Below, in pieces: positions 25,707-34,042 of a stretch of 41,709 bases of DNA (within the stretch, counting starts at the first letter, position 1; the number at the start of each line of letters is the position of its first letter). The position numbers and the translations under genes are program-made. This stretch comes from Gammaproteobacteria bacterium RIFCSPLOWO2_12_47_11. GTDB lineage: Bacteria; Pseudomonadota; Gammaproteobacteria; Eutrophobiales; Eutrophobiaceae. The DNA lies in NCBI GenBank assembly GCA_001801885.1, contig MGYU01000028.1:1-41709 (forward strand). Direction: 5' to 3'. The notes beneath the pieces were generated by a model. It saw only the letters and a program-made list of their open reading frames with translations, made no database searches and was not told the origin of the DNA.

Positions 25707-27830
25707 TCAAAACTCCTTCCAGTCACCGTCATCCTCTGTCTGCAGTTTTGGCAAAACTTTTTTTGTTTTCTGGCCGGCCTTCGCAACCGTGAGCCTATCT
25801 TTACCTCCGGTTTCAAGCCTTGTCTTGTCTTGTGAAATAGAATGCACCCCCTGGCCCAGCGATTTGGGTTCATTCTCCATATGAAAAATATTGAAAAACT
25901 GAACCTGGTGTTCAAGTTCCTGTGACTGGGCATCAATTGCCTCAGCTGCAGCGGCTGCCTGTTCTACCAGAGCGGCATTCTGCTGTGTCATATCATCCAT
26001 CTGCAACAATGCCTTGTTCACCTGATTGATCCCTTCTGACTGTTCACGTGACGCCGCAGCAATCTCCGCTACTATGTCACTCACTTTCTTCACCGACTGC
26101 ACAATTTCGGAAAGTGCATGCCCGGATTCATCCACCAGCTTCGTCCCGTCTTGTGTCTTGGCCACACTGTCCTGGATCAACGCCTTGATCTCCTTCGCTG
26201 CAGTTGCACTGCGCCCGGCCAGATTCCGCACTTCAGAGGCCACCACTGCAAATCCACGCCCTTGCTCTCCGGCACGTGCCGCTTCGACTGCTGCATTCAA
26301 CGCCAGCAAGTTTGTCTGAAATGCTATCTCGTCAATTACACCAATAATATCTGCGATCTTTTTACTGGATTTGTTGATCTCACTCATGGCTGCCATGGCC
26401 CGGGATACTACCACACCCCCGGCATCTGCCTGTTCCCTCGCTCCGATGGCCAGTTGATTCGCTTGCTGGGCATTGTCCGCATTCTGGCTTACTGTGCCCG
26501 TCATCTCTTCCATGCTGGAGGCAACCTCTTCCAGGCTGGAGGCCTGTTCCTGCGTGCGCTGCGAAAGGTTGGCATTACCCTGAGCCACCTGTTCCGAAGC
26601 CGTGCTCACTTCACTGGTGCCAACACGGATGCTTCTGATCACTTCCGTCAACTTCAACTGTAAATCGTGGAGCGAATTATACAAACGGCTGATTTCGTCC
26701 CTGTCATTGTTTTCGAAAAGCTCCATGATGAGATTGCCCTTGGAAAATTGTTTGATGATTGAAACAAGGCCACCTACATTCTGGGAAATATAGCGGGTGA
26801 TAAAAAAGACGATTACAATACTGATAAATACAAATATCACTACGTTAGTCAGGGCCAGGTATTTCTTTTTGTTGAAATTATCTATGCGTGTCCTGAGCAA
26901 TTCATTGAGGACAGGTATGGTTTGTTCAATCGTATTGACTGCCGATGTGATAGCGTTGTTACCTGCACGATACATGTCCTGAGCGTTAATACTGCCAGCA
27001 AAATCACTACTTTCACTTCTGTAAGTACTGCCCGTTTTCGCAATTTCCATTCTAACCATATCAGTAAATTTACTGATTTGTCTCTGGAATTCACTCACAG
27101 AACCTGCCAGAAGTGGCGTAATATCAGGATTATATTCGAAGGCCACTTCCATGCTGTGACGTATTGCGATTGCCTGATGCTGTACCGAATCAACCAGTGC
27201 AGAAAGATCAGTCTGGATTTCGTCCGTTTGCGCTGATAAATATACTGCAGCATTTTTTTCCCGCAAGGTGGCCATGGTTTCAAGCAGCGAGGGCATTTTT
27301 GTTACTGTTACATCAATCAGGTATGAACTGTCCAGCTCCTGATCAAGTACGAGATTGGAAGTATCATTGACCTGGGTAATGAGTGCAGCAATAGCATCAA
27401 TCAGGGCAGTATGCTGGTCGAAACTTTCTTCCCGGGACAGTCCCTGTACCTGGTCCTTAAGATTTTGCCATCCATTCTTAACCGCTGTCAGGCGCACACT
27501 GGTATTCAGGCTCATACCGTGAATTATTTCGACTGCAGCAATCCGTTCCAGATCAATGTTGATCGCCTGCTGTTTCTCATCAAGCCGGGTGTTGATACCG
27601 GTGTCACCGCTCTCCTGCAAATAGACCATTCCCCTGTGTTCCATTACATGTAATAGAAGGCTGTACACAGGTTTCAGATATTCGATACCCGCCATTTCCT
27701 TTTGGGTAAAATTGATGCTGATGTTTTTTTCTTCGATAAGTAATGTGACAATGTAAGCCGTAGGCACCATGAGCACGGCCACCATCAAGGCAAGTTTCTG
27801 CCATAGTTTCATTTTATTTAACAAATTCAT
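25707..27830 (-). CDS. Methyl-accepting chemotaxis protein with helical periplasmic sensor
   Basis: 707 residues. The ATG at 27830 has a very strong ribosome binding site (AAGGAGGGG), unlike the TTG at 27857. Membrane segments lie at about 13-33 and 331-352, enclosing a helical sensor of about 300 residues with a [12 protein letters not shown] segment that hints at a NIT-like or double four-helix fold. A HAMP (about 350-405), a signalling domain with the classical tip [22 protein letters not shown], and a Pro/Lys-rich tail follow. The last five residues, DWKEF, fit the xWxxF tether recognised by CheR and CheB. Upstream is cheW (230 bp gap), downstream the STAS gene. Confidence 0.94.
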   Translation of the reverse strand: MNLLNKMKLWQKLALMVAVLMVPTAYIVTLLIEEKNISINFTQKEMAGIEYLKPVYSLLLHVMEHRGMVYLQESGDTGINTRLDEKQQAINIDLERIAAVEIIHGMSLNTSVRLTAVKNGWQNLKDQVQGLSREESFDQHTALIDAIAALITQVNDTSNLVLDQELDSSYLIDVTVTKMPSLLETMATLREKNAAVYLSAQTDEIQTDLSALVDSVQHQAIAIRHSMEVAFEYNPDITPLLAGSVSEFQRQISKFTDMVRMEIAKTGSTYRSESSDFAGSINAQDMYRAGNNAITSAVNTIEQTIPVLNELLRTRIDNFNKKKYLALTNVVIFVFISIVIVFFITRYISQNVGGLVSIIKQFSKGNLIMELFENNDRDEISRLYNSLHDLQLKLTEVIRSIRVGTSEVSTASEQVAQGNANLSQRTQEQASSLEEVASSMEEMTGTVSQNADNAQQANQLAIGAREQADAGGVVVSRAMAAMSEINKSSKKIADIIGVIDEIAFQTNLLALNAAVEAARAGEQGRGFAVVASEVRNLAGRSATAAKEIKALIQDSVAKTQDGTKLVDESGHALSEIVQSVKKVSDIVAEIAAASREQSEGINQVNKALLQMDDMTQQNAALVEQAAAAAEAIDAQSQELEHQVQFFNIFHMENEPKSLGQGVHSISQDKTRLETGGKDRLTVAKAGQKTKKVLPKLQTEDDGDWKEF

Positions 27831-28060
27831 GTATAACCCCTCCTTATTATTATCCAAGCATAATTATCCTTGGACCATTGGTATTCTTCCTGACCGTACT
27901 TGATAGAATGAATCGAGATTATTCCATACGGGCAGGTCTTTAATCTGCCTGTTCCCGTATCACCAATATCAATCAGTAAAGTGCTTACAAAATAACTAAT
28001 GACGGATCCGCGCCCGGTTGTGATCCTGCATGAACAACAAATCCTCTATCCTGAATAAAG

Positions 28061-28573
28061 TTATTCCTGGTTATTGCCCGCGTCCTTCAGCATTCCTTCG
28101 TTAATGAGATAATCAATATCCAGCAGGATGATCATCTTTTCCTGGATGGTTGCCAGGCCTTTAACATACTCATCGCTGATAGTACTGCCAAGATCAGGGG
28201 ATGGCATGATCATTTCATCATTGATATTGTAGACTTCGGATACAGCGTCAACGACCATGCCAATGGTACGTCCCCGTCCCGAGTGGGTTACTTTGACCAC
28301 AATTATCACGGCCATTTTGCCTAACTCAATCTCCGCCATACCAAACCGTTTACGTAGATCCATGACCGGAACCACCATGCCGCGCAGATTAATCACGCCA
28401 AGGACATAATCTGCTGTATTCGGAAGCAGTGTTGGTTGTTCCCAGCCACGAATCTCCTTAACCTTGAGTATATTGACCCCATATTCTTCCCCCGCAAGAA
28501 AAAAAGTCAGGTACTGGCTGGTGCCTGCGTCCTGTTCCCGCAAAGTGTCTTTTGCTGCTGTAGTTGTATTCAT
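28061..28573 (-). CDS. cheW: Chemotaxis coupling protein CheW
   Basis: A canonical CheW of 170 residues: QYLTFFLAGEEYGVNILKV as the first strands, then LPNTADYVLGVINLRGMVVPVMDLRKRF in two halves of the receptor-binding loop, IIVVKV, and GMVVDAVSEVY in the second subdomain. It links the receptor at 25707 to the CheA at 28603. It follows cheA by 29 bp. Confidence 0.95.
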   Translation of the reverse strand: MNTTTAAKDTLREQDAGTSQYLTFFLAGEEYGVNILKVKEIRGWEQPTLLPNTADYVLGVINLRGMVVPVMDLRKRFGMAEIELGKMAVIIVVKVTHSGRGRTIGMVVDAVSEVYNINDEMIMPSPDLGSTISDEYVKGLATIQEKMIILLDIDYLINEGMLKDAGNNQE

Positions 28574-28602
28574 GGTGCATAATCCTAAACTAATGTATGT
28601 AT

Positions 28603-30579
28603 TCAGGGTAACAGTGCTGTATTGCCCGCCGTATGAGCAGCAGTAATACCCTTGCAGTGCCGTATGAGTCCGGGTACATCAATAATCATTGCGACTGTGC
28701 CATCTCCCAGCACCGTTGCACCGGCCAGACCGGACACTTGCTGGAAATTGGCCTCAAGACTCTTAATAACCACCTGTTGCTGACTTAGTATCTCATCCGC
28801 CAGCAATCCCATACGCTGTTGTCCGGTTTCTACTATGATTAATAATCCATCCGTGATGTCTTTGAGATCCGAAGACAAGCCATAGACGTTGTCCAGACGC
28901 ATCAGTGGTATATATTCATCACGGAACCGGTAGACTTCCGTTTTTCCAGCCACTGCGCTCAACAATTGTTTTTTTACCTGGGTAGACTCGACTATGGCGA
29001 GCACGGGGACGATCAGAATTTCCTTACCGACCCGGATCAGTTGGCCATCCATGATGGCCAATGTCAGCGGCAGCTTTATCGTGAAAGCGCTGCCCTTGCC
29101 CTGCTCCGAAACCAATTCGATGCTTCCGCCGAGATCATTAATATTACGTTTGACGACGTCCATGCCCACACCCCGTCCTGATACATCACTGACCTTTGAT
29201 ACGGTAGAGAATCCCGGTAAAAATATCAGATTATGGATCTGCGACATTGATAATTCTTCAGCACCTGTAATCAATCCTTTTTCCCTGGCCTTGGCCAGTA
29301 TTTTCCCCGTATCCAGACCGGCCCCATCGTCTTTTATCTTGATAATGATGTTACCGCCCTCCTGAGCGGCGCTGATCTCAACCAGACCACTTTCCGCTTT
29401 CCCCCCGGCTTTTCTTTCCCCGGGTGTTTCAATGCCATGATCCACTGCGTTTCTGATTAAATGCACCAGTGGATCGTTTATTTTTTCCAGTACGGTTTTG
29501 TCCACTTCGGTCGTACCACCGAAAATTTCAAGATCTGCCTGCTTGCCCAGGGAGCGGCACAAATCCCTGACCAGACGTGGCAGACGCTGAAAGGTAAAAT
29601 CAATGGACTGCATGCGGATACGCATCGCCTGTTCCTGTAATTCCCATGTATTTTTTTCAAGTAGTTCAACAATCTCCTTGAGTCTGCCCGCCTGATCGTG
29701 GTCGTGATCATGATCCGTAACCGCATGATTCAGGATGGACTGTGAGATGACCAGTTCTCCCATAAGATTGATCAATGTATCGATCTTGTCTATGTTGACG
29801 CGTATGGAAGCCTGCTCCTGACCCCTACCACTTTCCAGCAGGGCGTCTGCAGATTCGTCATCCCGGCGCCGGCGCCGTTCCACCAACTGCCGCCGTTCAC
29901 CACTCAGGTTGATATCCAGATCACAATCCCCCTCGACCCAGGCAAAAATTTCCCGTATTTGTTCTATACCAGCATCACTCTGTAACAAGAGGTCCCAACC
30001 CAGATAACAATTTTCAGGATCAAATTCTTTTTTATCGATCCCGGGCAAGCGGCTGAAATCAGGAGTAATAAACAGATTTCCCAATGCCTTCAACTCCCGG
30101 AATAATCGGTATGGATCATTCCCCGTCTGGAGAAGATGAGGTCTCGGAATGAAATGAATTTGCCAGCCCGCTGGTTTGGGTTGTTGCTCCACAGGAAGAT
30201 TTTCAAGACTCTCCTGGATCGCTGCAATACGGTTTTCATCAACCTGCGCACCTGCCTTGGCACAATCGAGCATATAGCGGAGACCATCGACGGACTGGAG
30301 CAGAACATCCACCAGTTCCTGGGTCACGCCCCGCTTTCTGGACCTGACTTCATCCAGAATAGACTCAAGTACATGGGTAAACCGGGAGATATTGGTAAAA
30401 CCAAATGTGCCGGCAGCACCCTTGATAGAATGTGCAGCGCGAAAAACTATATTGACTACCTCGGGATCGGGCACACCCACATTGAGATTCAATAAACCGG
30501 ATTCCATCGCCTCCAGTCCTTCGCGGCTTTCCTCGAAGAATATCTCGTGAAACTGTGACATATCCAGATTGACTGCCAT
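28603..30579 (-). CDS. cheA: Chemotaxis histidine kinase CheA
   Basis: 658 residues. The P1 Hpt domain has H50 in FRAAHSIKGAAGTFG. A P2-like ferredoxin segment (about 140-235) is followed by an Arg-rich linker (VERRRRRDDES), the P3 dimer hairpin, P4 ATPase with HLIRNAVDHGIE N box, DDGAGLD, VSGRGVGMD and GKGSAFTIKLP, and a P5 CheW-like domain ending with the GDGTVAMIIDV stretch. A His-Asp microrepeat (DHDHDHDQ) sits in P3. It phosphorylates the CheY at 30651, CheB and possibly the receiver-kinase fusion in the same cluster. No C-terminal receiver is present. Confidence 0.96.
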   Translation of the reverse strand: MAVNLDMSQFHEIFFEESREGLEAMESGLLNLNVGVPDPEVVNIVFRAAHSIKGAAGTFGFTNISRFTHVLESILDEVRSRKRGVTQELVDVLLQSVDGLRYMLDCAKAGAQVDENRIAAIQESLENLPVEQQPKPAGWQIHFIPRPHLLQTGNDPYRLFRELKALGNLFITPDFSRLPGIDKKEFDPENCYLGWDLLLQSDAGIEQIREIFAWVEGDCDLDINLSGERRQLVERRRRRDDESADALLESGRGQEQASIRVNIDKIDTLINLMGELVISQSILNHAVTDHDHDHDQAGRLKEIVELLEKNTWELQEQAMRIRMQSIDFTFQRLPRLVRDLCRSLGKQADLEIFGGTTEVDKTVLEKINDPLVHLIRNAVDHGIETPGERKAGGKAESGLVEISAAQEGGNIIIKIKDDGAGLDTGKILAKAREKGLITGAEELSMSQIHNLIFLPGFSTVSKVSDVSGRGVGMDVVKRNINDLGGSIELVSEQGKGSAFTIKLPLTLAIMDGQLIRVGKEILIVPVLAIVESTQVKKQLLSAVAGKTEVYRFRDEYIPLMRLDNVYGLSSDLKDITDGLLIIVETGQQRMGLLADEILSQQQVVIKSLEANFQQVSGLAGATVLGDGTVAMIIDVPGLIRHCKGITAAHTAGNTALLP

Positions 30580-30650
30580 GCCGGTATTACCTTTTATTAT
30601 GTTGTTACTGCCATTTCAGACCAGTGCATTTTACAGCGGCATGCCTGCCA

Positions 30651-31022
30651 CTACAGAACGCGCCTTACCGTCTGCAACAGACTATCCGGGTCGAAGGGCT
30701 TCACAATCCAGCCTGTTGCTCCTGCTACCTTACCCATATTTTTTTTCTCCGAGCTGTCTTCGGTAGTCAGCGTCAATATCGGTGTAAATTTATACGATGG
30801 CAGTTTGCGCAATTCCTTGATTAAAGTGAATCCATCCATGTTCGGCATATTGATATCAGTGATCACCAGATCCACATCATTGGCCCGGGCAAAATCAAGT
30901 GCCTCAACGCCATCTGTCGCCTTGAACACTTCATAACCTGCCCCATTGAGTGTGAAACTGACCATCTCACGCATGGATGCAGAATCATCCACCAATAACA
31001 TTTTAATTTTTTTATCAGACAC
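30651..31022 (-). CDS. cheY: CheY response regulator
   Basis: 123 residues, a single receiver: DD at 12-13, phospho-acceptor D56 in VITDINMPNMDGF, T in LTTED and K in IVKPFDP. The start is GTG (31022) with a GGGGG stretch upstream. It leads the minus-strand cluster, 71 bp before cheA. It is similar in style to the CheY at 19760, so the two arrays may share or compete for regulators. Confidence 0.93.
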   Translation of the reverse strand: MSDKKIKMLLVDDSASMREMVSFTLNGAGYEVFKATDGVEALDFARANDVDLVITDINMPNMDGFTLIKELRKLPSYKFTPILTLTTEDSSEKKNMGKVAGATGWIVKPFDPDSLLQTVRRVL

Positions 31023-31250
31023 AACGCGCCCCCAGTGTAGTTCCCGCTCCTAAGTTTTACCGCTCTTCACCCACTACAATACAATATGAACAATATACCC
31101 CGTTGGCCGATATAGCCGCAAATTCCCTGTTTTCTTAAATCGCCCTCCAGCCATAAATCATAGCGCTGAGCTGAATAATGGATAATCTGATGATAATGGT
31201 ACTTTGCTACAGCACTTATGGAGTATTACACAATACATGGGGTAACGGGG

Positions 31251-31407
31251 ATGGATCCGAATGAAATTGGCGCCGGGCGCTATGCCCTAGAGGACTGACT
31301 CGGGTTCATCCCTGAACCTTCACCCTGCGGGCACACTAAGTGTGTCCAAATTGGCTATCCTGCCAATTTGTCGAACTGAACAGTTCGAATCAAAGCTTTA
31401 AAATACA
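31251..31407. repeat. Palindrome array, left flank of tRNA-Arg
   Basis: Consecutive short inverted repeats fill this stretch: GGTTCA/TGAACC (31303-31318), ACACT/AGTGT near 31333-31345, CAAATTGGC/GCCAATTTG (31347-31370) and TCGAACTG/CAGTTCGA (31371-31388). An 11-bp copy of the tRNA T-arm/acceptor sequence (GCCCTAGAGGA) lies at 31284-31294. No coding frame of interest. Confidence 0.6.
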
Positions 31408-31448
31408 CCAAATTAAAAAACCCGTGTAATGCGGGTTTTTTAATTTGG
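31408..31448 (-). terminator. 17-bp perfect palindromic terminator of tRNA-Arg, bidirectional
   Basis: The arms at 31408-31424 and 31432-31448 are exact reverse complements around a 7-nt loop, with a CCCG/CGGG core and T-rich outer arms on both strands. In the tRNA direction the first three stem bases are the encoded CCA end of the tRNA, so the stem overlaps the mature 3' end. Confidence 0.8.
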
Positions 31449-31522
31449 CGCGCCCTAGAGGATTTGAACCTCTGACCTCAGCCTCCGGAGGGCTGCGCTC
31501 TATCCAGCTGAGCTAAGGGCGC
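31446..31522 (-). tRNA. tRNA-Arg (anticodon CCG)
   Basis: On the minus strand a 77-nt cloverleaf can be drawn: acceptor GCGCCCT/AGGGCGC with seven perfect pairs, a D arm containing AGCTCAGCTGGATAGAGC, anticodon stem CAGCC/GGCTG with loop CTCCGGA, a T arm with GGTTCGAATCC, discriminator G and encoded CCA. The anticodon CCG (31486-31488 on the plus strand, reversed) reads the Arg codon CGG. A plausible promoter upstream is TTGTTA with TATGAG 16 bp later. Confidence 0.95.
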
Positions 31523-31594
31523 ATAATAAATCTCATACTTGCCATCCCTGGCGTAACAATGGAGTTTCGATAAACACCTGCCTCGCCGTCCTCT

Positions 31595-31651
31595 GGCGAA
31601 GCGCTTAGCGGGAAAAAGGTCCACCGGACCTTTTTCTTATTCCGCTTCGCC
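31595..31651. repeat. Long nested palindrome adjoining a tRNA fragment
   Basis: GGCGAAGCG (31595-31603) pairs with CGCTTCGCC (31643-31651), and inside it AAAAAGGTCC (31613-31622) pairs with GGACCTTTTT (31626-31635) around the loop ACC. T-runs on both strands make the core a possible bidirectional terminator. The related hairpin at 31903-31923 keeps the pairing with changed bases. Confidence 0.65.
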
Positions 31652-31669
31652 CAGCTGAGCTAAGGGCGC
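31651..31669 (-). pseudogene. tRNA-Arg 5' fragment, copy 1
   Basis: These 19 bp are identical to the 5' end of the intact tRNA-Arg (acceptor 5' strand and D arm, matching 31504-31522). The upstream leader is also related (shared GCCAGG[GT]ATGGCA), so a duplication that included the promoter is likely. The rest of the tRNA is replaced by the nested palindrome. Confidence 0.65.
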
Positions 31670-31727
31670 AAAATCAATTTCATTCATGCCATACCTGGCT
31701 CAACATATTGGACTACGTCAATCACCG

Positions 31728-31923
31728 GCCTCGCCATCCGCTGGCGAGGCATTGACTCACTCCATCCATGGCGTTCGCCCTGCGGGCGGCTTACGCCGTC
31801 CAAATTCAATCCCGTCGAATTTGTCAGCGGGAAAAATCTGCCGGGAGCAGATTTTTGCAGCTTTGCTGCCCGAAGGGTGCAATACATGGAGGTATTGCAT
31901 CTAAAAGATCCACCGGATCTTTT
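31728..31923. repeat. Palindrome array, right flank of tRNA-Arg
   Basis: Inverted repeats follow one another: GCCTCGCCA/TGGCGAGGC (31728-31750), GGCGT/ACGCC enclosing CGCCC/GGGCG (31770-31797), CAAATTC/GAATTTG (31801-31823), AAAAATCTGC/GCAGATTTTT (31832-31856), GCAGC/GCTGC (31857-31869), TGCAATAC/GTATTGCA (31878-31899) and AAAAGATCC/GGATCTTTT (31903-31923). The small minus-strand frame through this region is not credible as a gene. Confidence 0.65.
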
Positions 31924-31939
31924 TCTTTTTCCGCTTCGC

Positions 31940-31956
31940 CCAGCTGAGCTAAGGGC
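31940..31956 (-). pseudogene. tRNA-Arg 5' fragment, copy 2
   Basis: 17 bp identical to the start of the intact tRNA-Arg (matching 31504-31520) with the same preceding CCGCTTCGC context as copy 1. The flank beyond it differs from the other copies, so the duplication ends here. Confidence 0.55.
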
Positions 31957-32120
31957 ACGTCCTCGCAGGATTATATCAGTTCAAACCGCTGCCCGGCATG
32001 CTTTTCGTCCAGTTTAAGTTTTCTCCTCATGGAAGTATGGGTATACTGGCATCCAGTATTTCAGTACACCCAATACGGCGCGAATACATAATAACAATAC
32101 CCAGCTTCAGGGGAGCAAAA

Positions 32121-32615
32121 ATGAGCCAGGAAAAAGACAAGGTATTTTTTAGAAACTTTTCATTAATTGTCGGTGCGCTTGTGGTCATGATGGTCATTTT
32201 CATCATAATGGCCCGAATTTTTGGTGTTGATGATTCCGCTGAATTGGAAAATCAATCCGCATCTGTTGCTGAACGCACTGCCCCGGTCGGTGAAGTCAAT
32301 GTGGCTGGCGCGGAAGAGCAAGCAGCCCCGGCTGTGACTGAAGTCGCCGCCGCCGGTGACGGTGATGCCGGCAAAAAGATCTATGACGGGCTTTGTGCCG
32401 CCTGTCATGGCTCAGGCATACCCGGCATTCCTCAACTGGGTGACAAGGAGGCCTGGGCGCCACGTCTGGCCCAGGGCAATGACACACTGTATGCCAACGC
32501 CATCGACGGGTTTACCGGCAGCAGTGGCATGATGATGCCGCCCAGGGGCGGTGGTACTGGCAGCGACGATGAGGTCAAGGCCGCTGTCGATTACATGATC
32601 TCCAATAGCCAGTAA
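32121..32615 (+). CDS. Membrane-anchored cytochrome c5-like protein
   Basis: 164 residues from the ATG at 32121, which has an AGGGGAGC ribosome binding site; the longer frame from 31998 adds 41 residues without family character. One membrane anchor (about 13-33) is followed by an Ala/Glu-rich linker and a monohaem class I domain: CAACH at 92-96, then GSGIPGIPQLGDKEAW and the methionine-ligand stretch GMMMPPRGG, typical of the cytochrome c5 family. It acts as a periplasm-facing electron carrier. It converges with the TRAP protein gene over a shared terminator. Confidence 0.9.
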   Translation: MSQEKDKVFFRNFSLIVGALVVMMVIFIIMARIFGVDDSAELENQSASVAERTAPVGEVNVAGAEEQAAPAVTEVAAAGDGDAGKKIYDGLCAACHGSGIPGIPQLGDKEAWAPRLAQGNDTLYANAIDGFTGSSGMMMPPRGGGTGSDDEVKAAVDYMISNSQ

Positions 32616-32629
32616 TTCAGACTTGAACG

Positions 32630-32655
32630 AAAAAAGAGGCCAAAGCCTCTTTTTT
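32630..32655. terminator. Bidirectional Rho-independent terminator
   Basis: AAAAAAGAGGC (32630-32640) and GCCTCTTTTTT (32645-32655) form an 11-pair stem with a 4-nt loop. It serves the cytochrome c5-like gene on the plus strand and the TRAP gene on the minus strand. Confidence 0.85.
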
Positions 32656-32658
32656 CTC

Positions 32659-33804
32659 CTATTCCCTGAGCGCCCGCTGGTAAGACTCTTCCGTCAAATT
32701 GCTCCAGTCACTGTAATGTTCATCGAAGCTGGTGTAGGCCGCATAGACTTTTTGAAATGCAGGACTGGCGGCAGCTTCTTCCTCCAGTGTAATTTTCGTC
32801 AGTCTCTGTAGTTCATCCAGAACATCCTTGGGAAACTCAAGCAACTCGATATTTTTGTTGGCCCGGATCTGCTCCAACGCGGCCTGGTTGTAGTATTCCA
32901 TCTGGGCGTAAATCTTTTCGCTGACGGCTGCAGCTGCTACATCAATAATCTGTTTCAGATCGTCCGGCAATTCATTCCATTTATTCTGATTGACGATCAA
33001 TTCAAACATGGTGCCGGGCTCATGCCAGCCGGGATAGTAATAATATTTTGCAGCACGGTTGAGACCAAGCCGCAGATCGTGGAACGGCCCCACCCATTCC
33101 GTGGCATCAATGATACCGCGCTCCAGTGCCGTATAGATCTCACTGCCTGCCATCAGCACCGGGTTACCGCCTGCGCGTTCGAGCACCTTGCCACCCAGGC
33201 CCGGAATGCGCATACGCAAACCCCGGATGTCATCCAGGGACTCGATTTTCTTGTTGAACCAGCCGCCCATCTGCATGCCGGTGTTGCCCATCGGGAAGGG
33301 GACCACGGAATACGGCGCATACACCTCCCGCCACAGATCAAGGCCACCGCCGTAATACAGCCAAGCATTCATGCCCCGGGCTGTCATGCCAAACGGGACG
33401 GAGGAAAAAAATTGTGCCTCCGGCACCTTGCCCGCCCAATAGTAAGGCGAGCCATGCCCCATCTCTACAGCACCCTGCGAAACAGCATCGAACACCTGTA
33501 AAGGCGGAACCAGTTCACCTCCGGCATAAACGTGAATATCAAGACGTCCCCGGCTCATGATGCGGACATCATTGGCAAAATTTTCTGCACCTTCCTGGAA
33601 GATGGGGAAATTTGCCGGCCAGGTTGTTACCATTTTCCAGTGAAATTTTTTATTTATCTCTGCACTACTGGTTGCCTTGCCTATGCCACCGGAAGGACTG
33701 TCGCAGGAACCTAGCGTCAGCAATAACGGCAAAATAAATAATGCGGATAAAAATCTTTTCCAGGCCGAACCTGAACACGCAGAATGATATGACATATGTT
33801 TCAT
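32659..33804 (-). CDS. TRAP transporter substrate-binding lipoprotein (DctP family, TakP-like)
   Basis: 381 residues. The leader carries a lipobox LGSC with C34 as the likely lipidated residue. The mature part matches the TakP-type (2-oxoacid-binding) group: WKMVTTWPANFP, GELVPPLQVFDAVSQGAVEMGHG, GNTGMQMGGWFNKKI, RMRIPGLGGKVL, DATEWVGP and YYYYPGWHEPG. The substrate is probably a carboxylate, sometimes chelated with a metal ion in this group. The membrane subunits (DctQ, DctM) are not next to it, so this is an orphan component in the window. Confidence 0.9.
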   Translation of the reverse strand: MKHMSYHSACSGSAWKRFLSALFILPLLLTLGSCDSPSGGIGKATSSAEINKKFHWKMVTTWPANFPIFQEGAENFANDVRIMSRGRLDIHVYAGGELVPPLQVFDAVSQGAVEMGHGSPYYWAGKVPEAQFFSSVPFGMTARGMNAWLYYGGGLDLWREVYAPYSVVPFPMGNTGMQMGGWFNKKIESLDDIRGLRMRIPGLGGKVLERAGGNPVLMAGSEIYTALERGIIDATEWVGPFHDLRLGLNRAAKYYYYPGWHEPGTMFELIVNQNKWNELPDDLKQIIDVAAAAVSEKIYAQMEYYNQAALEQIRANKNIELLEFPKDVLDELQRLTKITLEEEAAASPAFQKVYAAYTSFDEHYSDWSNLTEESYQRALRE

Positions 33805-33826
33805 TTTATTTTCAATATTTGTAACC

Positions 33827-33966
33827 AGAACCTATCTCAAAATTAAATACCCTCCCTCTTGAGGGGGGGCGCCTGCATCCATGGAGTCGTTCCCCCTGCC
33901 GGGGGGAAGGAGTGATTGCAAATTTTCCCGCCAACAAAGCCGGAAATTAATTTTGAGATAGGTTCT
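33827..33966. mobile_element. 140-bp MITE-like element with perfect 20-bp terminal inverted repeats
   Basis: The ends AGAACCTATCTCAAAATTAA (33827-33846) and its exact reverse complement (33947-33966) enclose about 100 bp without a coding frame. The interior has two further inverted repeats, CCCTC/GAGGG and TTCCCC/GGGGAA. No target-site duplication is obvious. The ends have the look of insertion-sequence termini, but no transposase of that type is in the window, so a non-autonomous element is the best reading. Confidence 0.65.
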
Positions 33967-34042
33967 AATCACAAATCACCATTCGCCAATCACTCATTTT
34001 GAGACAGGTTCTAATCACAAATCACCATTCGCCAATCACTCA
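33951..34042. repeat. 46-bp tandem duplication spanning one MITE end
   Basis: Two units (33951-33996 and 33997-34042) differ by one base (GAGATAGG against GAGACAGG). Each holds the right end of the MITE-like element plus 30 bp of flank. The second unit abuts the stop codon of the helicase gene. Confidence 0.8.

Noticed and set aside
31105-31120. Flagellar sigma-28 -10 element (GCCGATA) near the minus-strand cluster
   Set aside because: It lies on the wrong strand for cheY and has no TAAA element at the required distance.
31684-31904. Small overlapping frames in the palindrome island
   Set aside because: The frames follow from the palindromic words being open on both strands; no start context or family support.
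33951-34042. Possible CRISPR-like repeats
   Set aside because: Only two units in direct contact, without spacers and with no cas genes nearby.
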